From Oscillibacter sp. (lineage in GTDB: Bacteria; Bacillota; Clostridia; Oscillospirales; Oscillospiraceae): a stretch of DNA of 32,819 bases. The notes beneath the pieces are model-generated. The model worked only from the letters and a program-made list of their open reading frames with translations. It made no database searches and had not been told where the DNA came from. The stretch is from positions 1 to 32,819 of the forward strand of contig JAAVYM010000096.1 of assembly GCA_022791135.1 (NCBI GenBank), read 5' to 3'. The first letter of the stretch is position 1; each line of letters begins with the position of its first letter. The translations under genes and the position numbers were made by a program. Of the stretch, positions 6,901-13,958 are shown in pieces.

Positions 6901-7200
6901 TCAGCTGCCCACGTCAAACACATACTCCCCGGGCAGCAACCAGCCTAGCTCCCGCCGGGCGATCTCCTGCATTTTTTCAGGAGTGCAACCGCCCTCGATG
7001 TCTGCGGCCAGGGCGTCGTTTTCCTGGCGCTTGCTCTCCACCAGAGCGGCGACCCGCGCCTTCTCCTCCTCCGCGTCCGACACCTGCTCCCGCAGCGCGT
7101 ACACCTTGCAGATCAGCGCGGCCAGCAAGGTCACGATCAACAGCTTTGTCAGGATGCCTGTGCGCAGCATCTGGCGACTTGCCCTTTTTTGCCTTGCCAT
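6901..7200 (-). CDS. divIC: Septum formation initiator DivIC/FtsB-like
   Basis: 99 residues: a short basic cytoplasmic tail (MARQKRASRQ), one membrane helix (about 16-35, KLLIVTLLAALICKVYAL), then a coiled coil (about 35-70) and the conserved C-terminus ARRELGWLLPGEYVF of the FtsB/DivIC family. It works with FtsL and DivIB in the divisome at mid-cell. The first 224 nt overlap the yabQ frame, an unusually long overlap. The ribosome site is AAAGGGGA, about 9 nt before the ATG. Confidence 0.92.
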   Translation of the reverse strand: MARQKRASRQMLRTGILTKLLIVTLLAALICKVYALREQVSDAEEEKARVAALVESKRQENDALAADIEGGCTPEKMQEIARRELGWLLPGEYVFDVGS

Positions 7201-7654
7201 TCCTGCCGTCCCCTTTCGCGGGCCGATACCCAGTTCTTATTGTAAAGCATTTGCGCCAAAAATAAAAGAGATTTTTTCCCCGGCGGAGTGTTTTTTTGCA
7301 AAAATTTCTCGTCCATCCTAGAGGAAGGCACAGCAGCCTTGCCAAAAATGCCAGCGTATCCACCCAAAAGGCCCATACAGGCCGCAGCATTTGGGAAAAG
7401 GCACAGAAAAACAGCACTGCGCCCCCCACTGCTCCCACCAGTATAAAGCCCCGCAGCTGCCCGGAACCCCGGCGGATCAGGAAGAGAAACATGGCTCCCC
7501 CCACCGCCAGGCAGTAACTCCAGTCCAGCAGGGCGGTGAAGCGGGGCGCTCGGACCCGGAAGGGGCGCAGCAGGTCATACAGCAGTCCGGCCGACAGTCC
7601 CAGCAAAATGGACTGCCCGAACACCAGCAGCTGATGGCTCACCTGGCTCCCCAT
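6977..7654 (-). CDS. yabQ: Spore cortex biosynthesis protein YabQ, with a C-terminal run-on
   Basis: 225 residues. Residues 1-120 give four membrane helices with the YabQ pattern (GLSAGLLYDLLRPFR near the start, LDWSYCLAVGGAMFLFLIRR). A basic segment (KKTLRRGKNLFYFWRKC) follows, where the family usually ends. YabQ is needed for spore cortex formation in Bacillus and sits in the outer forespore membrane. Here the frame has no stop there and runs on for 75 codons out of frame over divIC, giving a low-complexity tail rich in Gly, Arg and Ala. That tail is probably not a conserved domain. The ATG directly follows the yabP stop (TAG-ATG), so translation is coupled. Confidence 0.85.
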   Translation of the reverse strand: MGSQVSHQLLVFGQSILLGLSAGLLYDLLRPFRVRAPRFTALLDWSYCLAVGGAMFLFLIRRGSGQLRGFILVGAVGGAVLFFCAFSQMLRPVWAFWVDTLAFLARLLCLPLGWTRNFCKKTLRRGKNLFYFWRKCFTIRTGYRPAKGDGRNGKAKKGKSPDAAHRHPDKAVDRDLAGRADLQGVRAAGAGVGRGGGEGAGRRSGGEQAPGKRRPGRRHRGRLHS

Positions 7655-7933
7655 CTATCCAAACAGGCGGCTCAGGAAGCCGCCCCGGCCGGGAAGCTGG
7701 TCCTCATAGGTCATGGAATCGATCCGCCCGTCCACATGGAGTTCCCCCCCATCCAGGGACAGCTTGCCGATGTGTAAATCCTCACCGGTAATCACCAGCG
7801 TCCCCACCGCGGTGGACATCACGATTCCAGTCTCGTCAAACCGCTCCACATCCTCCACGCCGGAGACCGTCAGGCTCTCCCGGCCGTCCAGCTCCAGGCG
7901 GTGGGCGGTTTGGGGCACAGTGTAGTCGTTCAT
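7655..7933 (-). CDS. yabP: Sporulation protein YabP
   Basis: The ATG at 7933 (GGGAGG upstream) gives 92 residues; an upstream in-frame start lacks a ribosome site. Motifs of the YabP/YqfC family are present: HRLELDGRESLTVSGVEDVE, RFDETGIVMSTAVGTLVITG, and the GGELHVDGRIDSMTYEDQ region. YabP is required for spore cortex assembly in Bacillus and acts with YabQ. The C-terminus (GGFLSRLFG) is typical. It is followed without a gap by yabQ. Confidence 0.92.
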   Translation of the reverse strand: MNDYTVPQTAHRLELDGRESLTVSGVEDVERFDETGIVMSTAVGTLVITGEDLHIGKLSLDGGELHVDGRIDSMTYEDQLPGRGGFLSRLFG

Positions 7934-8007
7934 GGTTCGTCCCTCCCTGTCCAAAGACTATGCAGGAAGGTCCCCACGTATACATCTTTTCCCGCAAATG
8001 GGATGGG

Positions 8008-8247
8008 CTACACCTGCCTGTAAAGGGCGGCGGCATCCGCCTGGCGGACAGTCTCCTGGATGGAGAGGACCTCCACCGTGACCTCCCTGGCCCCCAGGCG
8101 GAGGGAAATCCGGTCCCCCACCTTCACCTCGTAGGAGGCCCGGACAACCCGGCCATTGACCGATACCAGGCCGTTGTCGCAAGCCTCGTTGGCGGTGGTC
8201 CTCCGCTTAATCAGGCGAGAAACCTTCAAATACTTATCCAGGCGCAT
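8008..8247 (-). CDS. rqcP: S4-domain RNA-binding protein RqcP (YabO)
   Basis: 79 residues from ATG 8247, with AGGAGG six bases upstream. The S4 domain (about 1-65) reads MRLDKYLKVSRLIKRRTTAN and continues NGLVSVNGRVVRASYEVKVG, then DRISLRLG. RqcP binds stalled 50S-tRNA complexes and assists RqcH in adding C-terminal alanine tails during ribosome quality control. Position between mazG and yabP matches the Bacillus order, apart from hup in between. Confidence 0.93.
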   Translation of the reverse strand: MRLDKYLKVSRLIKRRTTANEACDNGLVSVNGRVVRASYEVKVGDRISLRLGAREVTVEVLSIQETVRQADAAALYRQV

Positions 8248-8365
8248 GAAATACCTCCTATTATTCTTCGCAAAGGGCGGCAGCGGCAAGCTGCCGGCAG
8301 CCTTCGCAAAACTATGAAGCTGTCCCGGCAGAGTCTGGCGGGGAAAGGGCCGGCGTTTCCAGATA

Positions 8366-8395
8366 GAAAAGGAAACTGCCGGCATCCGCCGGCAG
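8366..8395 (-). terminator. Terminator of hup
   Basis: Stem CTGCCGGC (8376-8383)/GCCGGCAG (8388-8395). On the minus strand it is followed by TTTCCTTTT. It separates hup from rqcP, though the latter may also be reached by read-through. Confidence 0.75.
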
Positions 8396-8429
8396 CTCTT
8401 TCCTGTGAAATCGCGGGAACCCCGGCTGA

Positions 8430-8705
8430 TCAGCCGCCCACAGTGTCCTTCAGGACCTTGCCAGCCTTGAACACCGGCACGGTGGAAGCGGGAATCTCAA
8501 TCGGTTCCTTGGTCTTGGGATTGCGGCCAAGGCGAGCCGCCCGTTTCTTCACCTCGAAGGAGCCAAAGCCCACCAGCTGGACCTTCTCGCCCTCTCTCAG
8601 CGCATCGGTGATGGCGTCCAGCGTGGCGGTGATGACGGTCTCGGCGTCTTTTTTGGAGACCTCCGCGGCCGCGGAAACGACATTGATCAGCTCTGCTTTG
8701 TTCAT
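8430..8705 (-). CDS. hup: DNA-binding protein HU
   Basis: 91 residues from ATG 8705, preceded by AGGAGG. The sequence is typical of HU: MNKAELINVVSAAAEVSKKD, then GFGSFEVKKRAARLGRNPKT with the DNA-binding beta arm (RNPKTKEPIEIPAS) and FKAGKVLKD at the C-terminus. It forms a homodimer that bends DNA and compacts the nucleoid. It stands between mazG and rqcP with a terminator-like hairpin on either side, so it is likely to be transcribed partly on its own. Confidence 0.96.
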   Translation of the reverse strand: MNKAELINVVSAAAEVSKKDAETVITATLDAITDALREGEKVQLVGFGSFEVKKRAARLGRNPKTKEPIEIPASTVPVFKAGKVLKDTVGG

Positions 8706-8786
8706 GGATGCTATCCTCCTGAAATCATTTGTGTTCTCAGAGCCGGACACGCCGCCATGCGATACCGGGCGGGGGCAGCCAAAGCC

Positions 8787-8816
8787 AAAAAAGCCTGCCG
8801 CCGGAGCGCCGGACAG
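8787..8816 (-). terminator. Possible terminator or attenuator between mazG and hup
   Basis: On the minus strand an imperfect stem (plus arms CTGCCGCCGG 8795-8804 and CCGGACAG 8809-8816) ends in GGC and TTTTTT (plus 8787-8792). The 225-bp gap between mazG and hup holds no other gene. No convincing hup promoter was seen between this hairpin and hup; weak boxes lie upstream of it, so it could also be a leader attenuator. Confidence 0.5.
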
Positions 8817-8930
8817 CTGCCCCGCAGCACAGCGGAAAAGGCCTGCCCAGGCAAGCACACAGCAATGGCGTGTCAGCTCTCTTCTATTCTTAACGTCAGA
8901 CCCCATTTGCAAACAGGACCCGATTGCGTG

Positions 8931-9731
8931 TTAAGACTCTTTTTTTACGGACTGCCATAGCTCTACCAGCTCTGCCTCCGTATACGAAGCCAGGGGCTTG
9001 TCCGCCAGCCCTTCCACCCGGCGAAAGCGGGCGTCAAACTTATCACAGGCCCGGTGAAGGGCGTCCTCCGGGTCCACTCCGGACATTTGGGCCACCTTAG
9101 CGGTGATAAACAGCAAATCGCCCAGCTCTTCCCGGGCGCCGTGGGGCGCATCCGCCGGCCCACCGGACTCCAAAGCCGTACGCAGTTCCCGGACTTCTTC
9201 CTCCAGCTTGCCCAGAGCGCTGAGGGCGCTGGACCAGTCAAAGCCGGCCTTGGCAGTTTTGCTGCCGATCTTCTCCGCCCGCCAGAGGGCGGGCAGCGTA
9301 TGGGGCACGGCCTCAATGGCATCGGCGGTGCTGGACTGGGATTTTTCCTTCCGCTTCAGCGCCTCCCAGTTCACCAGGACCTCCTCGCTGTCCCTCACCC
9401 GGGTATCTGCGAAGACGTGGGGATGCCGGTAGACCAACTTCTTCGCCACGCCGTCCACCACATCCGCCATGGTGAAGCGGCCCCGCTCCGTCTCGATCTG
9501 AGCGTGGAAGGCCACCTGCATCAGCACGTCCCCCAGCTCCTCCTGCATATCCGCAGGGTCGTCCCGGTCCAGGGCGTCCAGCGCCTCATAGGTCTCCTCC
9601 AGAAAATTCCGGCGGATGGAGGTGTGTGTCTGCTCCGCATCCCAGGGGCATCCCCCCGGCCCGCGGAGCAGGCGCATAATCTCCAAGAAATCCTTCCAGT
9701 CATAGCGATTCTTACATTGAAAATCTACCAT
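8931..9731 (-). CDS. mazG: Nucleoside triphosphate pyrophosphohydrolase MazG
   Basis: The ATG at 9731 (GCGAGG upstream) gives 266 residues; an earlier ATG has no ribosome site. Two MazG domains are present. The N-terminal one (about 10-120) has LLRGPGGCPWDAEQTHTSIR and the metal-binding EExxE helix EETYEALDAL with EELGDVLMQV. The second (about 150-240) has LEEEVREL and REELGDLLF. MazG hydrolyses NTPs to NMP and pyrophosphate and removes unwanted nucleotides. In Bacillus, the counterpart yabN lies between yabM and yabO, as here. Confidence 0.95.
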   Translation of the reverse strand: MVDFQCKNRYDWKDFLEIMRLLRGPGGCPWDAEQTHTSIRRNFLEETYEALDALDRDDPADMQEELGDVLMQVAFHAQIETERGRFTMADVVDGVAKKLVYRHPHVFADTRVRDSEEVLVNWEALKRKEKSQSSTADAIEAVPHTLPALWRAEKIGSKTAKAGFDWSSALSALGKLEEEVRELRTALESGGPADAPHGAREELGDLLFITAKVAQMSGVDPEDALHRACDKFDARFRRVEGLADKPLASYTEAELVELWQSVKKES

Positions 9732-9797
9732 ACAATCCTCGCCTTTGCAAGAAATTTCGAGAAAAAGTTCATTCAAAATTCATTTTTTATGGATATG

Positions 9798-11408
9798 TTA
9801 ACGCAAATGCAACAATTTTGCAAGCTTCGCTCCATGGGGCACCGTTTTCAGGTCCTCCGCCCGCAAAATCTGCAGAGCCACCACCAGCACGGCGTACACC
9901 ACCACACCCGCAATAATGCCGATCATCGTGCCCAGGGCGTTGGCCCCATAGGCAGAGCGGCTGCCAGAGAGGAGGCGGCTGACAAAGCCGTGCACTGCCC
10001 AGGCCGCGCCGCCCATCAACGTGGAGGCGATCACCGGTTTGACAAATATTTGGAGGTAGCGGGGCTTCTCCGGAGAGTATTTCCACACGAAGAACAGATT
10101 CAGCACAACGATGACCACATAGCAGCAGAGAGTGGAAATGGGCGCGCCGTGGATATTGATCGCCGGATTCCCCACCAGAATATAATTCATAACGACTTTG
10201 ACTACGCCGCCAGTGATCACGGTATAGATGGGAATCCGCTCTTTTCCGTAGGTCTGCAGGATCACGTTGGTCAGGTTCATCAGGCAGATGAAAATGCAGG
10301 CCAGCCCCAGCCAGCGCATGTGCGGGCCGGCGGCCAGAGCGTCCGCCTGGCGCCTGGGGTAGAGCATCATCAGCGCCGGTCCACCCAGCACGCTCAGACC
10401 CGCCCCCGCCGGGATTGCCAGTACCGCCACCAGGCGGAAGCCGGAGGAGACAATGCGCCCCGCCTCCGCGTGGTCCCGGCGGGTCAGCGCCGCCGCGGCG
10501 AAGGGAATCAGGCTCATGGTGACGGGAAATACGAAGGATGGCGGCAAATTGATCAGGTTCATACCGAAGGTATACTGCCCAAACAGCTCCGCCGCCGAGT
10601 CCGCCAGGGCAGAAATGTCCCGCAGACGGCCCAGGACAATCTTGGTGTCCACCAGGCTGATGATGCTCATGGCGGAGTTGCTGAGAGTAATGGGTATGCC
10701 AATCGCCAGGATCTGGCGCATCAGGCTCCCGCCGCTGTCAGGGACGTCTAAGGACGTCTTTTTGTCCCGATGGCGCAGGAGGTAGAAAATCAGGTACAGC
10801 AACGACAGCATCGTTCCGGCGGTGACGCCCAGGATTGCACCCGCCGCAGCGATGTCCAATCCCATTCCCAGCCGGAGGAAGTACCACGCCAGGGTCAGGC
10901 CCAGCGCCAGCTTGCACAACGCCTCCAGGACCTGGGAGACAGCTGTGGGCGTCATGTTTCCCTGTCCCTGGGTGTAGCCCCGCATGCACGCCAGCAGGCA
11001 CACGCAGAATACCGCGGGAGACAGCGCCCGGATAGGCCAATAGCCCAGCGGCTCGTTCATGAACGCCGCCAGCTGCCCCGCGCCGAAGTACATCAGCAGC
11101 GTCCCCGCCAGTCCCAGGGCGAAAAAGAGCCAGATGGCCGTGCTGAAAATCTTCCGCTTTTGGTTTTCCCGGCCTTGTGTGTGGGCCTGGCTGGTGAGCT
11201 TGGAAATGGCCAGAGGCAGTCCGGCGGTGGAAATCGTCAAAAGCACATTGTAGATATTATATGCCACATTGAAGTAGGTTTGCCCCTCAGCGCCCACAAT
11301 GTTGCCAAAGGGTATTTTATATACTGCGCCCAGAATCTTGACGATGGCTACCGCCGATGCCAAAATGGCCGCTCCGCCCAGGAAGGACTGTTTTTTCTTA
11401 CTTGCCAT
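9798..11408 (-). CDS. SpoVB/YabM-like polysaccharide flippase (MOP family)
   Basis: The ATG at 11408 (GGGGAGG about 11 nt upstream) gives 536 residues. The protein has about 14 membrane helices and the MATE/MOP fold: GAAILASAVAIVKILGAVYK and IPFGNIVGAEGQTYFNVAYN at the start, YTQGQGNMTPTAVSQVLEAL, then GIPITLSNSAMSIISLVDTK. This group includes SpoVB and MurJ and moves lipid-linked wall precursors across the membrane. By synteny with Bacillus yabM-mazG it is the YabM counterpart. It opens the block that includes mazG, hup, rqcP, yabP, yabQ, divIC and yabR. A copy of the 38-nt repeat sits in its 5' leader. Confidence 0.9.
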   Translation of the reverse strand: MASKKKQSFLGGAAILASAVAIVKILGAVYKIPFGNIVGAEGQTYFNVAYNIYNVLLTISTAGLPLAISKLTSQAHTQGRENQKRKIFSTAIWLFFALGLAGTLLMYFGAGQLAAFMNEPLGYWPIRALSPAVFCVCLLACMRGYTQGQGNMTPTAVSQVLEALCKLALGLTLAWYFLRLGMGLDIAAAGAILGVTAGTMLSLLYLIFYLLRHRDKKTSLDVPDSGGSLMRQILAIGIPITLSNSAMSIISLVDTKIVLGRLRDISALADSAAELFGQYTFGMNLINLPPSFVFPVTMSLIPFAAAALTRRDHAEAGRIVSSGFRLVAVLAIPAGAGLSVLGGPALMMLYPRRQADALAAGPHMRWLGLACIFICLMNLTNVILQTYGKERIPIYTVITGGVVKVVMNYILVGNPAINIHGAPISTLCCYVVIVVLNLFFVWKYSPEKPRYLQIFVKPVIASTLMGGAAWAVHGFVSRLLSGSRSAYGANALGTMIGIIAGVVVYAVLVVALQILRAEDLKTVPHGAKLAKLLHLR

Positions 11409-11428
11409 GAAATTCCATACCTCCCCTT

Positions 11429-11466
11429 CCTTTTTCTTGAAAGAAAAAGGAAGCAAAAAGAACTTT
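11429..11466 (+). repeat. Palindromic dispersed repeat, copy A
   Basis: 38 nt beginning with a perfect palindrome (CCTTTTTCTT-GA-AAGAAAAAGG, 11429-11450), then AAGCAAAAAGAACTTT. It matches the reverse complement of 12888-12925 at 37 of 38 positions. It lies just upstream of the ribosome site of the SpoVB-like gene. Confidence 0.85.
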
Positions 11467-11532
11467 ATTTCGCTGCCGGGTTCCCCGGTCATCCCAGTTT
11501 ATGCGACGCCAGCGCAGTACATGCTTCCGCGC

Positions 11533-12360
11533 TTAGAGACGCTCCAGGCAGCCCTTTACCAGGGCCGTGAACTTGGGTCCGGCCGCCTCGCCGGCCGCAA
11601 TGACCTCCTCGCCGGACAGGGGCTGCTCCAGGACGCCCGCCGCCATGTTCGTGCACAGCGTGAAGCCCAGAACCTCCATGCCGCAGTGGGCGGCGGTGAT
11701 GGACTCCGGCACCGTGGACATGCCCACGGCGTCCGCACCCAGAAGGCGGGCCGCCTTTACCTCCGCCGGGGTCTCGTACTGGGGGCCGGGGAAGAACATG
11801 TAGACGCCCTCCTTCAGGCTGAGGCCCTGGGCCTTGGCGGCGTCCCGGGCTTTTTGCTGGAGGGAGGGGGTATAGACATGGCTCATGTCCGGGAAACGGG
11901 GACCCAGCTCCTCCACATTGGGTCCGCAGAGGGGGCTGACGCCGAAGAGCTTGATATGATCCGTGATCAGCATAATGTCCCCGGCAGTCCAGGCCGTATT
12001 TACCGCCCCGGCGGCGTTGGTCACTACCAGGATCTTTGCACCCAGCAGCCGGGCCACCCGGACCGGGTAGCCCGCGTCAGCGAAGGACCAGCCCTCGTAG
12101 GTGTGCAGGCGGCCCTGCATCACCACCACATCCTGCCCGGCCAGGCGGCCAAAGAGGAACTGGCCCTTATGGCCGGGGGCGGTAGAGTGCTTCATATGGG
12201 GAACCTCCGCGTAGGGGACGGCGATGGGGTTTTCCACCTCGTTCGCCAATCCCCCCAGGCCGGAACCCAGAATCAGCAACACCTTGGGCTGAAAGCCGCA
12301 TAACTTCTCCCGCAGGGCCTGAGCGCTCTCCTGGTACTGCTCATACGTGTAAAATTCCAT
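11533..12360 (-). CDS. Purine nucleoside phosphorylase (trimeric, PNP-I)
   Basis: 275 residues. Motifs in order: phosphate-binding LILGSGLGG (30-37), MQGRLHTYEG, LVVTNAAGAVN, FPGPQYETPAE with the base-binding Glu region, and VGMSTVPESITAAHCGMEVL followed by CTNMAAG. This is the trimeric PNP family that splits inosine and guanosine with phosphate to give the base and ribose-1-phosphate. It is 15 nt after the zinc-ribbon gene, so the two are probably cotranscribed. The gene pair lies between the two inverted copies of the 38-nt repeat. Confidence 0.93.
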   Translation of the reverse strand: MEFYTYEQYQESAQALREKLCGFQPKVLLILGSGLGGLANEVENPIAVPYAEVPHMKHSTAPGHKGQFLFGRLAGQDVVVMQGRLHTYEGWSFADAGYPVRVARLLGAKILVVTNAAGAVNTAWTAGDIMLITDHIKLFGVSPLCGPNVEELGPRFPDMSHVYTPSLQQKARDAAKAQGLSLKEGVYMFFPGPQYETPAEVKAARLLGADAVGMSTVPESITAAHCGMEVLGFTLCTNMAAGVLEQPLSGEEVIAAGEAAGPKFTALVKGCLERL

Positions 12361-12375
12361 ATTCCTTCTCCTTTT

Positions 12376-12777
12376 TCAATCCAGCTTTTCCCCGCAGGAC
12401 CGGCAGAAATGATCTCCCACCTCCACCAGCGCGCCGCAAACGGCACAGCGCCGCTCTTCCGGCCCGCGGCCCAGCGTCTCGTTCAGCCCGGCCAGCTCCG
12501 CCCGCAAACCGTCGATGGTCCGCATCTTTTCCTCCATGGCGTCTGAAACCTGGGAATTGCCGCTATAGGCGGCGTAGGCCAGCTCGCCCACCTCTATCAG
12601 TTCTCCGTCCAGCTCGCTCTCTACCCGGGCGGCCCGGCAGCGGAGCTTTACCGCGTCCGCCAGCTTCTCCGCCCCCTCGCACGCCAGACCCAAGGTCCCC
12701 AGAGCAAGGGTCCCCGCCGCACACGCCCCGTCTTTCAGGGTGTTCAGCAGCTCATAAATCGTTTTTTGATTGCTCAT
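12376..12777 (-). CDS. Zinc-ribbon protein of unknown function
   Basis: 133 residues from ATG 12777 (AAGGAG with 7-nt spacing; the ATG one codon upstream is equally in frame). The N-terminal part is helical with Ala- and Gly-rich stretches (AAGTLALGTLGLACEGAEKL) and a probable coiled coil at about 65-100. The C-terminus holds a zinc ribbon, RRCAVCGALVEVGDHFCRSC, with two CxxC pairs. Similar small proteins are common in Clostridia, but no function is known to me. It is directly upstream of the PNP gene. Confidence 0.8.
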   Translation of the reverse strand: MSNQKTIYELLNTLKDGACAAGTLALGTLGLACEGAEKLADAVKLRCRAARVESELDGELIEVGELAYAAYSGNSQVSDAMEEKMRTIDGLRAELAGLNETLGRGPEERRCAVCGALVEVGDHFCRSCGEKLD

Positions 12778-12813
12778 CATTGCGCTCCTTTCTTTCCGGC
12801 AAATCACAGTTGT

Positions 12814-12843
12814 ATTGTACCCAGCTATCTAAATTTCAAAGAA
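12814..12843 (-). promoter_or_regulatory. Possible promoter of the zinc-ribbon/PNP pair
   Basis: On the minus strand TTCTTT (plus 12838-12843), 18-nt spacer, TACAAT (plus 12814-12819). The -10 box is good and the -35 weak. Confidence 0.35.
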
Positions 12844-12887
12844 CCCTCATACCGGCGCTCCAGCCCGGCTTGCCACCGGGGTCCGCG

Positions 12888-12925
12888 AAAGTTCTTTTTT
12901 CTTCCTTTTTCTTTCAAGAAAAAGG
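12888..12925 (-). repeat. Palindromic dispersed repeat, copy B
   Basis: Inverted relative to copy A at 11429-11466, with 37 of 38 bases identical. It lies four bases past the frame-corrected stop of the uridine-kinase-like gene. Confidence 0.85.
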
Positions 12926-12928
12926 ATA

Positions 12929-13860
12929 TCAGTGGTTGTCGTACGGGCTGCCGCCGATGAACTCCCGGGACAGGGATTTGGCGGGAATGTACTTCTCGTC
13001 CAGCGCCTCAATTTGATCCAGGCCCGGAGCATATCGTCCACCACCTTATATTTCCCCTTGGGCGTATCCTCCAGCAAAGGCACCACAAAGGGCTTCAAGG
13101 CGCTGGCGCTCAGGGCCAGGGAGGAATCGAACATCAGATTTGCATTCTCCTTATAAGGAGAGATGTACAGCCGCTCTCCCCGCCGGACGTTCTCCCACAG
13201 CTTCAGCGTGAAGGCCGCGTCGCTGCCCCGGAACTTGAAGTCCCGGACAATCCGCCGGCAGAGCCGAATCCAGGATTTGTCAAACACAATGCTGCCATCC
13301 TCGTCCCGGATATTGCTCCGGGCGGCGATATAGAGCTTAAACGCCTTGGGATTCTTGCCCACGATGATGTCGTTCAGGGCGTGAATGCCCTCGAAAATGA
13401 CCATCTCGTCCGCCCCCAGGCGCATGGGCTGGGCCAGGATATCGGAGCGCATCTGCCGGGCAAACTCATACTTGGGAATGTGAATCAGCTCCCCCTTATC
13501 CAGCATGGAGAAATGCCGGTTCAAAAGGCCGATGTCCAGGCAGAACGGAGACTCATAGTCGACGGCGCCGTCCCGGTTCCGGGGCGTGGTGTCCGGGTCG
13601 AAGGTCTTGAAATAGTTGTCCATGGAGACGGTGTGGGTCTCGATGCCCATCTCCTCCAGCTTCTCCTCGATTTTCAGCGCAGTGGTGGTCTTCCCGGAGC
13701 CGGAGGGGCCGGAGAGAAGGATGATATGAGACTCCGAGCGGTGCTCCGCAATCCTCTTGGCGGCGCTCTCCACCTTCCTGGCAAACAGCGCATCGCACTC
13801 CTGGGCAAAACCGCCGGGGTCGCTGCGGACCGCCTCGTTGATCTGTTTCAGGGAAAACAT
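12929..13860 (-). pseudogene. Uridine kinase-like nucleoside kinase, with a probable 1-nt frameshift near the 3' end
   Basis: The ATG at 13860 follows AAAGGAG. Walker A (LLSGPSGSGKTTTALKIEEK, GxxGxGKT at residues 51-58) starts a P-loop kinase domain, followed by VSMDNYFKTFDPDTTPRNRD, FEGIHALND and RRIVRDFKFRG, as in the uridine kinase family of Clostridia. At about 13021 the frame changes. As written, the protein runs on as WIKLRRWTRS and passes into the 38-nt repeat until 12847 (337 residues). Adding one base at GGGCC-TGG restores ALDQIEALDEKYIPAKSLSR and REFIGGSPYDNH with a TGA at 12929, 310 residues in all. That ending fits the family. So the gene is either truly frameshifted or the assembly lost one C. 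Confidence 0.8.
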
Positions 13861-13928
13861 GGGACTTGGCTCCTTTCGCGTTTCATCTGCAATCTAGTCA
13901 AGCGCACTTCGCCGCATAGCGGCGCTGA

Positions 13929-13958
13929 GTTGAAAAGAAGCCGCCGCTTCCTTTCAAC
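13929..13958 (-). terminator. Hairpin at the hemZ stop codon
   Basis: Arms GTTGAAAAGAAGC (13929-13941) and GCTTCCTTTCAAC (13946-13958) pair over 13 bp with one wobble. The hairpin begins inside the last hemZ codons. No T run follows, so it may stabilise the message end rather than terminate. Confidence 0.4.

Noticed and set aside
9054-10751. 565-residue plus-strand frame
   Set aside because: Long only because of high GC; it covers mazG and the flippase, which have clear motifs on the minus strand.
12847-13021. The called C-terminal extension of the uridine-kinase-like protein as a true domain
   Set aside because: It reads through the dispersed repeat and another frame gives the family ending.
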